From positions 1-64,000 of the forward strand of contig JANBPK010000716.1 of the NCBI GenBank assembly GCA_027579435.1: 64,000 nt of DNA. The letters run 5' to 3'. The notes under the pieces are model-generated. The model saw only the letters and a program-made list of their open reading frames with translations. It searched no databases and was not told the DNA's origin. The translations under genes and the position numbers were made by a program. The DNA is from Candolleomyces eurysporus (lineage: Eukaryota; Basidiomycota; Agaricomycetes; Agaricales; Psathyrellaceae). Shown here piece after piece: positions 1-12,547 of the stretch (the stretch's first letter is position 1; every line of letters begins with the position of its first letter).

Positions 1-127
1 CCTGGTCAGCTAGAACCTCGGGGCGCACAAATAATAATCTGCGACGAACATAGAATGCCCGAGAAGCGAGACGTTCTTCAGCCCTTTCTCCTGGATGAAG
101 TGCCCAACATCTTGAGCCATAACTTCG
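1..127 (-). CDS. alpha/beta-hydrolase (ABHD11/Imo32-like), partial at window edge
   Basis: The minus strand encodes a segment in which an Asp-Val-Gly-His-Phe-Ile helix leads into SLLGHSM. This is the strand-to-elbow part of an alpha/beta-hydrolase, with the nucleophile motif G-H-S-M-(G). The spacing resembles ABHD11/Imo32-type esterases, many of which are mitochondrial. A donor GT follows the Met codon, so the last Gly of the G-x-S-x-G elbow would come from the next exon, outside or at the edge of the window. The 5' side runs into an N-rich patch at 128-150, so the start cannot be seen. Only about 26 residues are visible. The fold call is good, but the exact subfamily is uncertain. Confidence 0.6.
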
Positions 128-345
128 TNNGNGTGNTNNTCGGNCANNNNCTGATTTTCTCTGCCGTCTTGTTTTTTTTTTGCTGACCTTGGCTGCCATT
201 CGCGTGGTCCTGCTGCAAAGCTAACGCCGACGGTGGGATTTGACGGTTGAATTGCCGTTGGTGTCACGCCTGAGGATCGTTCGGCCCAGCTTTCGACCCT
301 TACGCGAAGCCTCTGGGTCAAACGCAGGAACGGTCCTCCAGTCCG

Positions 346-1620
346 GTGAGTTTATTTCTCTTCTCCCAACTTTGGTTTGTTGGAATTGACACTCATCGGC
401 CAGGTTGACACACCCAGCCGCTTTCCCCTGTCGCCAGGACGCGNTTTTTTTATCGACATATGGTGCAGGAGGACCGTATCTCCATGCTGCTTTCCGGAGT
501 GGCATATGTCCGACGCGTCAGAGGGCGATAAACCCCCTCAGACGCGACGGGCAGAGATTATTTTCAGCCTCGGATTTTTCGCTGGGTCTGNTTTTTTTGT
601 TGCGCTCCTATATACATGGTGCAAGAGCCAGCATCAAGACCGGCATTTGACGTGGACCCCCCGCTGGTATCGCGCCCAGCGATGCCAGTCAACCGTTTCG
701 GGTGCAAGACACCTGAACTGGTGAGGTTGAGTATGGTGAGTCTATCGCCCACGAATTTCGTGTCCCATCTGAGTTGACGTGTATTGGCCAGGTCATCTAT
801 CGGATCGCGCGGCGGGACGTTGACGCAGACGCGCTTTTATTGACGGAAGATCTTCATCGATCTTTACCTCGCAACACCAGCATTTCTGGCCGTGGCCGTA
901 TGCTGAGAACGGTGTTTGGGCGTCCGCTTGAATTGACACTCAGCACTAAACGCCTCTCGCAGACCCCAGGACGCGTTTTTTCATCGTCGTACACTGCGAA
1001 AGGATTGTATCTTCATGCTGCTTTCTGGAATGTTGCGTGTCGGACGCGTCATTGGGCAATATACTGCCACAGACGCGACAGGCAACAAGTTTCAGCGTCT
1101 CTCGCCACGTCCGTCTTTTTCGCTGCCATAACCCTGATGCCAAAGCCAGCATCAAGAGATCGGCATTTAACGTGGATCCCTGCTGGTATCGTCCGCCTGG
1201 GGATGTCGTTCAACCATTTCGGACGCGAGACGCCCGAGTTGGTGAACGCCACAAAGTTCCTTCACATGCAGTCACATCGGTAAGGTGGAGTATGGTAAGT
1301 CTATTGCCATGAATTTCGTTTCTCGTTTGAACTGACGTGCATTGGTAGGTCATTTATTGGATTGCGCGGCGAGACGCTTCTTGTGGCTGACACGCTTCAA
1401 ATAACCGGAAGACCTTCATCGGTCCTTACTTTGCAAGGCCAGCGTTGCGTTTCGTTTTTGTGCTACCTTATGCTGCTATGGCCATGATGCAAACGCACAT
1501 TGAGATGGCGTTCGATGACTGACACCTGGCGTGTTGTTGTAACACATTGGTAAGGCGGCGTAAGGTGAGTCTGCGGCCCATGGCGTTGGGTTTTCATTTG
1601 AGCTGACATGCATTGGCTAG
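346..1620 (+). repeat. degenerate tandem array of exon-intron modules
   Basis: Four segments look like complete short introns: 346-403, 736-791, 1295-1348 and 1565-1620. Each is 54-58 nt, starts GTGAGT or GTAAGT, has a TTGAC or CTGAC branch-like site about 18 nt before the end, and ends CAG or TAG. The last three are clearly related to each other, and so are their flanks (upstream GGTRAGGYGGxGTA, downstream GTCATYTATYGGATYGCGCGGCG in two of them). A longer stretch at about 384-720 is repeated in diverged form at about 931-1260. Reading frames are not conserved between copies, so this looks like a decayed tandem duplication of an intron-bearing gene and not a live gene. Confidence 0.6.
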
Positions 1621-2526
1621 GCTATTTAGTCAACTACGAACCAATACGCCTCGCTCAAGGGTCTTGCATCATAGACGTGCTCTTTCATGATTTCGGGAAG
1701 GTTTGCATGCAAGGCCTGCGTCTCCAACTGAGCCTTAAGCTTCGTGTTGGCTATAGGCGTCTGAAGCTGGACGCGTTAGTAGACGACATGATATACAAAG
1801 TGTCTGCAAATTAGTTATGCGTACCGATAGATTTTAGTAGAATTCTGAGTGGTTGTATGAAGCCTCAGCCTATTATGTATAGAAGTGCGCACACTGCAGG
1901 CGATTTCTCGCCCCCAATTGTACGGCGCTGACGTCGGTGGATGTGCTCTGTATTGTATATCGTAATATCAAAGCGATTTGCATATATGAATAAATGGTAA
2001 AAGGCTGCCTTCCGGCAAAGAATTATTATAAATAACCAGCGTCGCGCTGGATGCCAAGCGGACGTGTTTTTGTCTTGCGTCACACAATTAGCTCCTGCAT
2101 TTTTTAACCTCGCGGTGTCCAGACGATTTTCCTCCACGGCACCTCTTGCTTTCTTCCGCACCACTACGATGATGGGTCCCTTGTGCCCTTGTCTTCACGT
2201 TGCCAACACACACATTGCTCTCAATACATTTGCTCAAGGATGCATACCAGCGCCAACGGAGAGCTGCTGCGGCCCAGCTGAGTGCGTCGACTAGCCATGG
2301 AGCAGCGTCGGAGGTGGATGTGGCCCGAGCTCGTCAACACCGGTGCGAGTGGGAGCGCCGAGCAAGGCGATTGCTGCAAAAGCCTCTGCTGACTATGCGG
2401 TGTGCGGAATCGAGTCAGGATTGGCGGGCCAGATACTGGGGACAATATGGTGAGCTCGCTGGTGCGCCCATTGTATTCCTTTCTGTGCATCGGATGATGA
2501 AGCGCAGCCAATGAGAGGGCGGCAGT
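1621..2526. other. intergenic, nothing recognised
   Basis: No reading frame here shows coding character or family resemblance. The stretch includes an AT-richer part at about 1800-2060 and ends in the promoter of the Whi3-like gene. Confidence 0.5.
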
Positions 2527-2532
2527 CACGTG
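2527..2532. promoter_or_regulatory. CACGTG E-box upstream of the WHI3-like gene
   Basis: A perfect CACGTG lies about 100 bp before the first coding-like sequence of the RNA-binding protein gene. The same hexamer recurs in other promoters of this window, at 24053, 24095, 42292 and 45595. Confidence 0.45.
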
Positions 2533-2626
2533 AAAATAAGGTTAGGTTTGCGCCGGTTGTTTAATGGCCTGTGCGTGGGAACAGGGGTCTGGGGGTGTTT
2601 GGAGGAAATTGTTATGAGATTTAGAT

Positions 2627-5600
2627 GTGACACTCCAAACTCGGGACCGTCCGACTTCCTTCATCACATACTCCCTCGATCGCTCATCCCCCGACACCAC
2701 TCCTCCCCTCAGCCCGCTCCCCGTCGCCCCGCCCTCGANCTCGCTGTCTCCGACGACGTCGGCGCCCATCCGCTTCTCGCCCACACTCGTCCACAGCATC
2801 CCGGCATCCCTGCTCGTCACCGCCCCGTCCCACGCGTCGCCCTAAACCCATTTACAACGCGCGCCCCCTCGTGCGTGATCTCAAACCGTCCGATATCCCG
2901 CATCCACCTCGCCCAGGACCCCTTGCCATTGCCCCCAGCACTCCTAGTCTCTTCGCCGACTCCTGGTTGATGTGCTGAATATTCTTCCTGGACAAAACAT
3001 TTCTACTCTATTTATCACACGCACATTGCCCACACTGGCGACCACTACCCTCGCAGCCCCATCCTCTCGCCAGCAGGACGAGGACTTCATCAACCGGTCG
3101 CTCCTAGACTCTCTCGACGCCCAGGCAGACGCCGAGCCCACCCACAACTCTGTCGACTCGGACGGAGCAACTCCCTCCTCTTTCAACGCCTCCTCTGACT
3201 CATCGTCCAATTCGTCATCCATCGCATATCCCCTCTCTCTTCATTCTCAACACCAGCACATCGCTCGGCCAGAGACCCCTTCCGACCACTCGCATACCTT
3301 CCGCTCTTCGTACAGCATCCACAACGTTCAACCCGGATTATATCACCACTCTAGCAACATGAATATCCAACCCGAATTCACTAACGAGTTTGAAACGACC
3401 AAGCTACCGGCACAGCATGCTGGCAAGCTCAACGCCTTTGGCACGAATAATTTCCGCGCCTCCTTCACGTCCTATCCCAACAGCAATCGCACCCATCCCA
3501 TCAACACTTCCACCTTCCGCGATACACACAACTTCTACCCACCTACCAACGACGTCTTCTCACCCCAGAGTACGTCGTCTATGCAAAGCTACGACTCCCA
3601 CGGCAGCTTCGACTTCGGCAATCCTCAGGGTGTTGGACTGAATGGGCACAAGGGCTTCTTGGACAGCTACAATGCAAACGCCGTGTCCCTCCTTGCCCAT
3701 CACAACAACCCCAAGACCAACGGACCGATGCTACAGCAACAGGCTCACGGGAAATACACCAATCCTCACCAACCCTCGGGTAGCGTCCGATTCACGTCGC
3801 AGACGCCGTACGGACCTCACATCCCTGTGAACGCTGGGGGTGGCGCAGTCAATGGACCCACTGCCCCCACAAGCACTGTTGCTAGTGCTCCGTCGAACAA
3901 TCCCCCTCAAGAGGAGATCTCCACCATCTTCGTTGTTGGATTCCCCGAGGATATGCAGGTATGTCCAGTCTATCACTAGCATCTTTGACGATCTGACTGA
4001 TAATCTCTCACAGGAACGCGAGTTCCAGAACATGTTCACCTTCTCTCCAGGCTTCGAAGCCGCCACCCTCAAGATTCCCAACAAGGAGTATACGTCCTAT
4101 GGTGCCCGTGGTTACCAAGGCTATAGCGGTTCGAACGATCCATACAACCTTGTTACCGTGAACCAAGGCGGTGTTGTTGTCGATGGAGGCCGCGATGGTA
4201 CGATGTCTTCGTGGCCACCGCCAGGGGATGATGGGACCAGCGGTCATTTCGTCGCCAATGGTGGGAACCAAGGGACCAGGAAGCAGATCATTGGCTTTGC
4301 AAAGTTCAAGTCACGGGAATACGCGCTTGAAGCTCGTGATGTTCTTCAAGGTCGGCGTGTCGATATTGAGAAGGGTGCAGTTCTCAAGGCTGAAATGGCC
4401 AAGAAGAACCTTCACACGAAGCGTGGTGTAGGTCCAGTCGCTGGCCCTGCCCTCACTGGTCCCCCTCCCCCTCCCAACCAGCTCCAGAACGCTCCGCACA
4501 TGAATGGCGTTAGCCTTGGTTCTCACATCCAAGATCCCTTCGTTCCTAACGATCCTTACGCTCGACCGGATGCCATCGACCTTGCCCGACCTGGAGCTTG
4601 GCGCGATCAGCTACAACGCGACGTTCATGCAGTGACCAACGGCATCAGTTCTGGGTACTCTGACTTCCATCTCCGTTCGGATCGCGAAGAAGAGGAACTT
4701 CGTAATAGGAGGGAGCGAGAATCGAGCCTGTACAGTGCAATGGGTTTCCCTGGCGCTGTCGGCCAAGGCTCTGCCACACGGGTCCCCGTGAGCGCGCTGA
4801 AGAGGAAGAACGTCGACGCAAGGAGAAGGAGTCCCTGAGATTGAGTGCATCGAATGCTGCATTCGACGCTTTCCACTCCGTGCCTATTGGTGCTCCCCCT
4901 CCCCTGTCACGACAGAACTCTGGACTAAACGGTGTTTCGCTTATGCCGCCTCCCATCGAGTCTGGTTCAAGCCTGGGGTCTAGCCCACACCTTGCCAATG
5001 CTTTTGCGGCCGCCCCCAACGTTAACCAGCAGTCGGCTTTTAACGCCCAGCATCATGAAGAGCTAGCCGGTCCTTGGGACCATGTTGCCGTCAGTGCCTC
5101 GCGATCCTCGTCGCAGCGGTCGACCTCCCCGGAGGACGAACCTCTTTTCTCTCCCCCCGGCGAAGGCATCAGATATGACGCCAGTCAGAAACGCGCAACT
5201 TCCGAGTCCAGCTCCTCCAGCGTCGCCGGCTCTCAAGCCCAGGGTGTCATCGGCGGCCCCGGTTCTGTAGCTGACGACAGCGACATCGATTTGTCCAAGG
5301 TCATGACTGAGCTTGTCTTGAACACCGACAACGGCACTACCTCACCCCAGTTGCCTTCACCTGCCTCTGGTGCCAGCTCCAGGAACGCCGTGGATCAGAA
5401 TCCACCGGTAAGCTTTGCCGTTGATTTTCCATGTTCTCGTCTCTCATCTCGACCTCAGATCAACACTTTGTATGTTGGTAATCTGCCCACTTCTCCGGCT
5501 CCTTTGGGCTATCCTCCAGAATACCTCGAGGATGCTATCCGTCAACTATTCAGTCAGCAACCTGGCTACCGAAGGCTGTGCTACAGGCAGAAGAACAATG

Positions 5601-6270
5601 GGCCAATGTGCTTTGTTGAGGTATGTGTATCTCATCAACTTTTGATAGGTTATTGATGACCAATTGTGTTTGATAGTTTGCGGATGTTAACTATGCGACC
5701 AAGGCTCTCAACGAGCTGTACGGCAACACCTTGAATGGTCTCGTCAAGCATGGGGGAATTCGTCTCTCTTACAGCAAGAATCCGTTGGGTGTCAGAACGC
5801 CAACGAGTGCCACAAGTCCTAATGGCTCCCTTTCCCAACAACAGCAGGCTGCCGAAATTATCCAATCCCAGCAGGATCAGTTTCGTAATGGAGAGGAAAA
5901 CCCTCAACCCACTCCCACTGGTGTGCGCCGGGACGGCAGTGCTGGGAATTATGGCAACAGTTTCATGACGTCCCCACCCCCTCGATTCACTTCCCCGCCG
6001 GCCACTCACTTTGGTCAGCAATCGTTGACTAGCGCCTCTAATCATTTTCCGCATCGCGCCAATGGAGGCAGTTTGTCGAGCCTTTACTCGTACAATCTAG
6101 CGGCGGCATCTGGGTTAGGGGTCAATTCATCATCGACGGCGTTCTCTCCTTTTGGAATATCAAGTCCTCCAACGATACCCGAGCAATCAGTCTCTGACGA
6201 ACTATCATCATTGCATTCATCTCAGCATTTCAGTCATCGCACTTTTACGNGCCCCCCGTCAATAACGTAG
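2627..6270 (+). CDS. WHI3: Whi3-like RNA-binding protein with two RRMs
   Basis: Whi3 proteins bind mRNA, including G1 cyclin mRNAs in yeast, and control cell size and polarity. RRM1 starts at about 3920 ([13 protein letters not shown]) and is interrupted by a Gly/Ser-rich insertion before its last strands ([13 protein letters not shown]). RRM2 starts at 5459 ([10 protein letters not shown]) and ends near 5780 ([12 protein letters not shown]), and is the typical C-terminal Whi3 RRM. Ser/Pro/Gln-rich low-complexity sequence fills the rest. Introns are 3959-4013, 5407-5458 and 5621-5676. The 5' part is broken. One coding frame stops at 2843 and continues in another frame as [13 protein letters not shown]. 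It shifts again near 2966 and shows no clean ATG; candidates lie at 2614 and 2625. A further one-base shift lies in the CCCC run near 4783, between TRVP and RERAEEEE. An N at 6250 makes the stop ambiguous (6263-6265 if the N is dropped). Sequence errors are the likeliest cause. Confidence 0.8.
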
Positions 6271-7198
6271 AGGCTACCAGAGCCGGCTAGGCGGGGACGG
6301 TGGACACCATGCACTATCGTCATTTATTTCATCAACACATTTCGCACTTCTCTCCAATCACCATTCAACATCCATCGTCCAACGCGCATTAACTCTCGCA
6401 TTCTCCATCCCTGCAATCTGCAATATATCTATCTGTACCGATTACTAAACATTCCCCCCTATTTTTATCGGCATGTTCATTCGTCTTTTTATTCAACTGC
6501 TTCCCTTTTGCGTTTCGCGCCATTGTTACTGTTTTCGTGTGGACTCGTCTGTTTTATCATCACACTGTAGTTCGTCTCTACCGGTCTAGTATCACCTCCA
6601 TTGACTTATAACCTTTACCTATTTACTACCNTTTTGGTGTTGTTTTTTTTATGATTTTGTTTTGTCTGTCTGTCTGCAGTTTGCGTCTCTCGTGCGTTTC
6701 CCCCCTTCCTCCATACAACATACAATCACGTCTGATACTCGTCGCTCTGGTTTCCCTTTCTTCTGTGCTCTCCCCCTAACTATTTACTTGACATTCCTCA
6801 CTCTATCGCATTCGCAATCGTGTCTCATGCTATTAGCTTACCTCCTCGTGTATTCTTACCGTTCGCAAAGAACATCTTGCTGCATATTAATCTTCTTGCT
6901 TATACCCCCAAATACCCCAATAGATTGAGAACGTTCATCGGGTTCCTGTGCAGGACGAAGGTAAGTCCTATTCGGCTCGGCTCCAACATTTGGCCTGTTG
7001 TCGAGGGCAGTGAGATGCCGCAATATGTGTGCGGTTGGTCTCACCAGGGGGCGACAAGAAACTCTTCATGAATTAATCCTCGTGTCCTTGGCGTCGAAGA
7101 ACATTCTCTCGGGAGTCATAAGTTTGTATTACATTTAGATTCATTACATCACTTCTACACTGGGCTTTATAGGAATCCGCAAAAACCCAGGATCGTTA
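6271..7198. other. 3' flank between convergent genes
   Basis: This pyrimidine-rich stretch follows the Whi3-like stop and runs to the 3' end of the OPT transporter on the other strand. It probably holds both 3' UTRs. I see no gene in it. Confidence 0.5.
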
Positions 7199-10100
7199 TC
7201 AATCTAAAGCACCGTTACCATTGCAATGATCGACATTTCCTACACCCGGATTTCCCGCCCACTAATTTCAACGAGTTAGGCTGCCACCATTCCAAAAAAA
7301 AAAAAGTGGAAGAAAGGAACTCACGCTGGGGAAAGGTCTTTCGACACCAGATGCTCCGAATACGGCAAAGGAAAGCACGAAAATCATAACCTGTGCACCA
7401 CCGTCCAATGCGCCACCCAAGATATAATTGTACTTCTTGTACCATCCCGGGTGTCTTTGTCTTAGCCACAGCTGAGTGACTAACCCCACGATGATGCTGG
7501 ATGTGATGGTCGAGTTGACGCCGACGTACATCCAGGCGGAGTACTACATACAAAGAGGTCGATGGTGAGCCGAAAGCGCAGGCTTTCTAGTGGTTTAATT
7601 GCTCACCATGTATATGAGGGGCAGTATAACGGTGTCAACCTTGACGGGGCCAATCTTTGGCCACCTCTACAGAATCATGCCGCATGATTCAGCTCATCAG
7701 CATATATACTTGTACTCGAACGTAGGGCAGAAACAAACCCTGTGAATGAGCCACTGAATGAACGTCGGCACCATCCCGAGAAGCAAGCTTAGCGGAATGA
7801 TCCAATAAGGACCATGGAATCCGTAGAGGTGTTTGGCGAGGGACCAAGTAACTGCGGCGCTATTCAAACTCTGGACTGCTTGACCACTCCAGACGTTCGT
7901 CCCGGTAGGGCTCAGCAGAACCTCGCGTTGAGCGGTGACCACCGAAATCATCACGACTGAGACAAATTCAGCTTTATTAGTCGCGGGCTTCTCCAAGCGA
8001 GAGAGGATAGACAAACCATAATTCACGGCCGCACCTACGATACGGGCGATTTGGCATCTTGTCAGATGAAGCAATGCATATCGAGTGTAGATGGTCACGC
8101 ACCAATAAGTGCACCCCAGATTTGAGTCAGGAACATAACTCGAGGAGGAATCTTAAGATATTGTCCGATCTTGAGGTCTTGCGCCAGCCCAATCGAGGTC
8201 GAGACGACGTCGTGGCTCCACATCGAGAACTGGACCCCCGTTAGTTCAGGAGCGGGGATATGGTACAGGGGACTCACGTATAAATTGGCCACAGGACGAC
8301 CAGGATTAACAGCACCAGCGACCATCTTCATAAGCTGATTCGTCGCTACTCCATTTCCCATCCTTGCGTAAAGAAGCGTAGAGAACGGCTTTTGGATCTC
8401 ATTTCAGAATGTTGCCTTGACAGATATGGATCACAACACCTACAGCGACAAAGGTTCCCAATAATAGAGCCACGATGTAAGACCACCAGGGAAGGGTTGT
8501 TTGCCCTTTGAAGACGACGATGAGCCCTATTGAGCCGCGATATTAGCCCTTGAAGGGTGGAAATGTAGTCCAATTCTGTTTCGTACCTGCTAGGAACGAT
8601 AATACGAGCAGAAGGGCGTACCACCACCACGGTGCTTCCTTGTACTTTAGCATGGCCTGGTAATGTGGGTCCGGTTGCGTTTTTCGGTAGGCCAACCTGA
8701 AAGAATCAACGGCGTAGGGACCCCAGAAAAAGATGACATGCGCAACCAAACCACCAATCTACCGAACGCCATAGTCAAAATACAACGTCAAAGCATAGAA
8801 ACAAGGATCCATATACGGCGACTTACAGCCAAGTTGGCGGTCAGATTATGCCAAGCATTGGACCCAGTAAGAGCAGGGAGGCCAACCTCCTCAAGCGCCG
8901 TCTGATTCAAGACGAAGTGGGTGCCGAATACAGCAGATTGTCGATAAATAGAACCATTTGATGAAAAGATCGACGATGAGAGCATAGGGAATTCGAGAGA
9001 CTAAAAAAAAGTGTCCGCGTGGCAATTAACATCAGCCATGTTTTTCCCAAGGATCAAAGCGATGCCGACGTACGTTCCATGTGTTAGAATAATAGATGGC
9101 CATGATAGCGATGTAGCAAATGGCATAACCGACCCAAGAGTTGGCTGGACAAAGGACCAAGTAGTTGTCAAAACTTTCGGGCTTTCCGATAACTGTAGAG
9201 TATGAGTCTTTTACCTTGTTGAATCAATGGCAAGCTCATGTATCTGATATTCTCGTTAGCAGACAGAGGGGATAAAAATAAGACCTGTACCAACGCTGAG
9301 CCGATATACTGCCAGTCGAATGAGAGGCTCAACAAGCCTAAGCCTTCATTTCCGTCTGTGCCACCGAAGAGGTTGGTAAAGATATCAACGATGTGCTGAG
9401 GCGCCTTCTGAGATGCCAAGCAAAACACGCTGACACCATTGAGGAGAGGGAAAATGTAGGCTGGGATAATCTCGTAGACAAACATCGCGGCAAAAGCAAT
9501 CCAGAAGAGCTTCACCCGTTTGGCATTGGCAGACGAATCAAAATGTAGAGCTGCATACAAGTTACGATCAGTGTTCTCCATCTTATCAAGCATGTCATGT
9601 CCTAGTACTCACCTTGGAATATGGACACCGTTGGCAGATTCTGTAAACGACGCTGTAAGTGTCAAAGGTTTCCTCCGCGAAAACGTGGTCTCACCTGCCA
9701 ATAAACCATCTCTGATGGATAGACAGTCAAAGGCCGTAATAGCCCCACTAAGCCATAGCTTCGGAGGATATGAACGTTATCAGCTCAGTAATGAACCAGG
9801 ATATATTGTGGGGCCACATGTCTTACCCAAAACAAGCCGTTGAGAATGTCGCAAGAATTGCGGTAGTCGCCTCCACTTTGGTATCGTAGTACAACTATAA
9901 CAGTTTGTTAATGATCAATCAGTACGAAGCTGAAAGGCGACTGACTCGTTGAACAGCAAAGTTCGTAACAGATGTGGTTCCATATGCAGCGGTCGATGCC
10001 ACGAGGGAAGCGACGGCGTGCTGCCCAAGTGAACTTGTTGAGCGCGTCACGGTCTTTGAATTGGAAGAACTAGCCCGACCTCTTTCAAAGAAAATGGCCC

Positions 10101-10597
10101 TGGGTTGATGAAGTGAAACACAGATCCAAGGAATGCAAGCCTCGTGCCTTCAACTGCACTGCGTTTCGGTAAAAAGGTTGCCCAAGCGTTTCCTGCGGTA
10201 TACGTGATCAAGAGAAGGAAAACAGTCGACACGGCCATTTGCACAGGTTTGTAAAGGTATATCTTGATAGTGTAGTGAGCTTTTTATTGGTTACTTCGAG
10301 CAACGGAAGATTCACCTGGCACAGTGCCGCACCGAGACCTGCAAAGACGGTGCCGAGAACCATGGATCTAAGTGTGAGGGCCTCATCGCCGTCGTCGCGA
10401 ATATCGACGGCGAACCTCGAGACATCTTTACCAGTTCGAATGACAGGCTCCCCGTGGAGATACTGAACGCTGTCATCGTCATCGAGAGACGTGCCCTGGA
10501 GGTCTTTCTCGTCTACGACAAGAACTTCTCGTGACTTCTCAGGGTCGGATTTCTCACCTGAGCCCCCTTTCTCCTGAGCAAGGCTAGTGGTAGACAT
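7199..10597 (-). CDS. OPT-family oligopeptide transporter
   Basis: This is a proton-coupled small-peptide importer of the fungal OPT family, in the plasma or vacuolar membrane. The start is the ATG at 10595-10597, followed by an acidic cytosolic N-terminus. Family landmarks in order are a first hydrophobic span (LGTVFAGLGAALCQ), the signature FINPGPFSLKE near 10100, FFWGPYAVDSFRLAY near 8710, LKIGQYLKIPPRVMFLTQ near 8130, HLYGFHGPYWIIPLSLLLG near 7800 and the tail GALDGGAQVMIFVLSFAVFG near 7390. The final exon encodes WAGNPGVGNVDHC and stops at 7199-7201. Its acceptor is TTAG, after an intron containing a T12 run. The gene is cut by many short introns, including tiny exons between 9200 and 10100. 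Separated parts of a normal OPT are all present, so it looks functional. It lies about 2 kb from a secreted-peptide gene and a UstYa-like gene. Confidence 0.85.
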
Positions 10598-12547
10598 AGG
10601 TGAGCAGGATCTCGGAATGGACGGACCTAAGAGAAGATACTACTGTGGTATTTATTGCTATCAAGGCCTGCCAGAAGGTTCAACTTGAAGCTCAGGAAGA
10701 AAGCGAGCTTCTTGCGTGCTGATATGTAACTCTAAAGAGTATGTGCCCGCTCCAATCCGCATGCATATGGTCGCTTCACGCGCTATTTGAACGGAACTAC
10801 TAGATGAAGAAGGTTAAGCGTGTGGAACAGGTGAACGAGGAAGCACTAACCTCCACCCGTTCAAGAGATAGAAGACCTAATTATAGCCTGCCCTCATAGA
10901 AACTGAACTTTGGCAGTGTCCAGCTGTGGTGGGGGTAATCCTCGGACCATGTTGCCAGGTTCAATCTGCTATGGCAGTGGTCTGGAGGCGGACGAAAATA
11001 GTTTGCAAAGATTGCGCGTTTTGTGGTCGGAATTGCAACTTCCGTTCTGTGCGAACCACATGCTTTCAAGAAATGGCGAGAATAGAGCGTGACGCCTTAT
11101 CATCCCCCATTACGAGCTCTGCGATAGTAATCCCCGTCATTCGTACAGCGAGGAGGCCCTTGAAGACCATTTGAAGGGACAATCGCTGTCATGGAATTGG
11201 ATGCGGAAGAGCCATTGACTAACACCACATGGGTTTTATTGCCGATATCGCATGATCTGTTGACAATGAAGGGTAAAGCAACCTCTCGAGCTGTCGGGAT
11301 GCCCGCTACTTTAGTAGCGGGTCTTTAGTACCCTTCTCTCTCAATTAAGCTTACCTCAGAATTTTCGCCTGTCCTGGTATCTCTTCCCTACATTTCGGAC
11401 TCCCATCCGCACCCTCGAGCCCAAACAAATCGCAACATCTTGCTGGCCTTTCCTCTCGTTCGGCATTTTGTCAGAGATTTTTGAAGCTGGGATTTCTCCT
11501 TTCAATCTCAAGCTCTCTGTCAATTATTTCGGTCTCGCGCGCGAGCACAAGTATACATCCTTCATCGGAACGTAGCAGGCGTTGCGGTGGAGCTAGCTTC
11601 AAGGAAGGGTTATTCAAGTTGAGGGTGAGTAGTAGCTTGAGACGGACGCCACTGTGACAAACAAGCAGAGCAGTCCGGCCCGCTGCTGTTTTCATCAACT
11701 TTTCAAGTTGGCCGGGTTTCCCAGCCGAATCCCGATCCTAGGCAAATGGCTTTCTTTCAACTTTCAATGCAATGTGAAAGCCAATGGTTTAGCAAACTCT
11801 CTCGAAAAATGTGAGGCTATTGGGATTAAACATCTGATAATATTGTCATGAGTGAGTGACTAGCCTCGGCCGCCTCGCCTGGAACTTTATATACATATCA
11901 ATGTGACTCTGGCGAATCCGAGTCCGTACCTGACTTGAACCCGAGCGCAGTAGAAAATTGCCCCCACAGAGAGTTGGAAGTTCTACGGCACTCTGAGTCT
12001 CCGAGGTCCCCGTATTGTGATACAAGATTTTACGAAACAGTCGCACGATCGCGCGCCTGGAAACAACGATAAAGTTCTTCCAATCGAATTCTTAAATACC
12101 AGCTAGTACAGCGACAGCTTACCGTAACGTTACCTTCATGAGAAAGCGGGACACCAACAAGAACACGATAATCGTCATGTCTCTCCGCGGAGCATTGCAA
12201 CACTTCCATTCGTCACCACGTATCTGGTATCCTCCACTTCGACGTGCTCTGTCACAGTTGAAACTTCTTTTCGGGTGGTCTCAGCTGAATATTTCTGAGG
12301 TGCCTTGCAGGAAACCGACCTGTTAAGGAATCAAGTCTTCTAACTCCCTGATGTCGATGGTAATTATAGGCTCCAGCAGTGTTTTCGGGTTCTATAAGCG
12401 GGAACAAAAGCTCTCCTTAGCGGATGGTGGAGTCTAAACTTGCGAGTCGGGATCGCTCTCGGAGATAGAGAAAAGCAAAGCTACTTAAAGATCCCAGCTC
12501 TTCATTACCTGCACCACTCATCTACTTGGCTTCAGCAACGGGAAACC
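10598..12547. other. intergenic, no gene recognised
   Basis: The stretch separates the OPT gene (leftward) from the small secreted peptide gene (rightward), so it would hold both promoters. I see no convincing exon. The only notable structure is the hairpin at 11302-11321. Confidence 0.5.
11302..11321. repeat. short perfect hairpin
   Basis: CCCGCTACT and AGTAGCGGG form a 9-bp perfect inverted repeat around a TT loop. It is isolated in an otherwise featureless intergenic region, and its role is unknown. Confidence 0.5.

Noticed and set aside
774..1283. Rightward open frame of 169 codons
   Set aside because: It crosses the repeated intron-like modules, and the related copy at 377-724 is not in the same frame, so there is no protein-level conservation.
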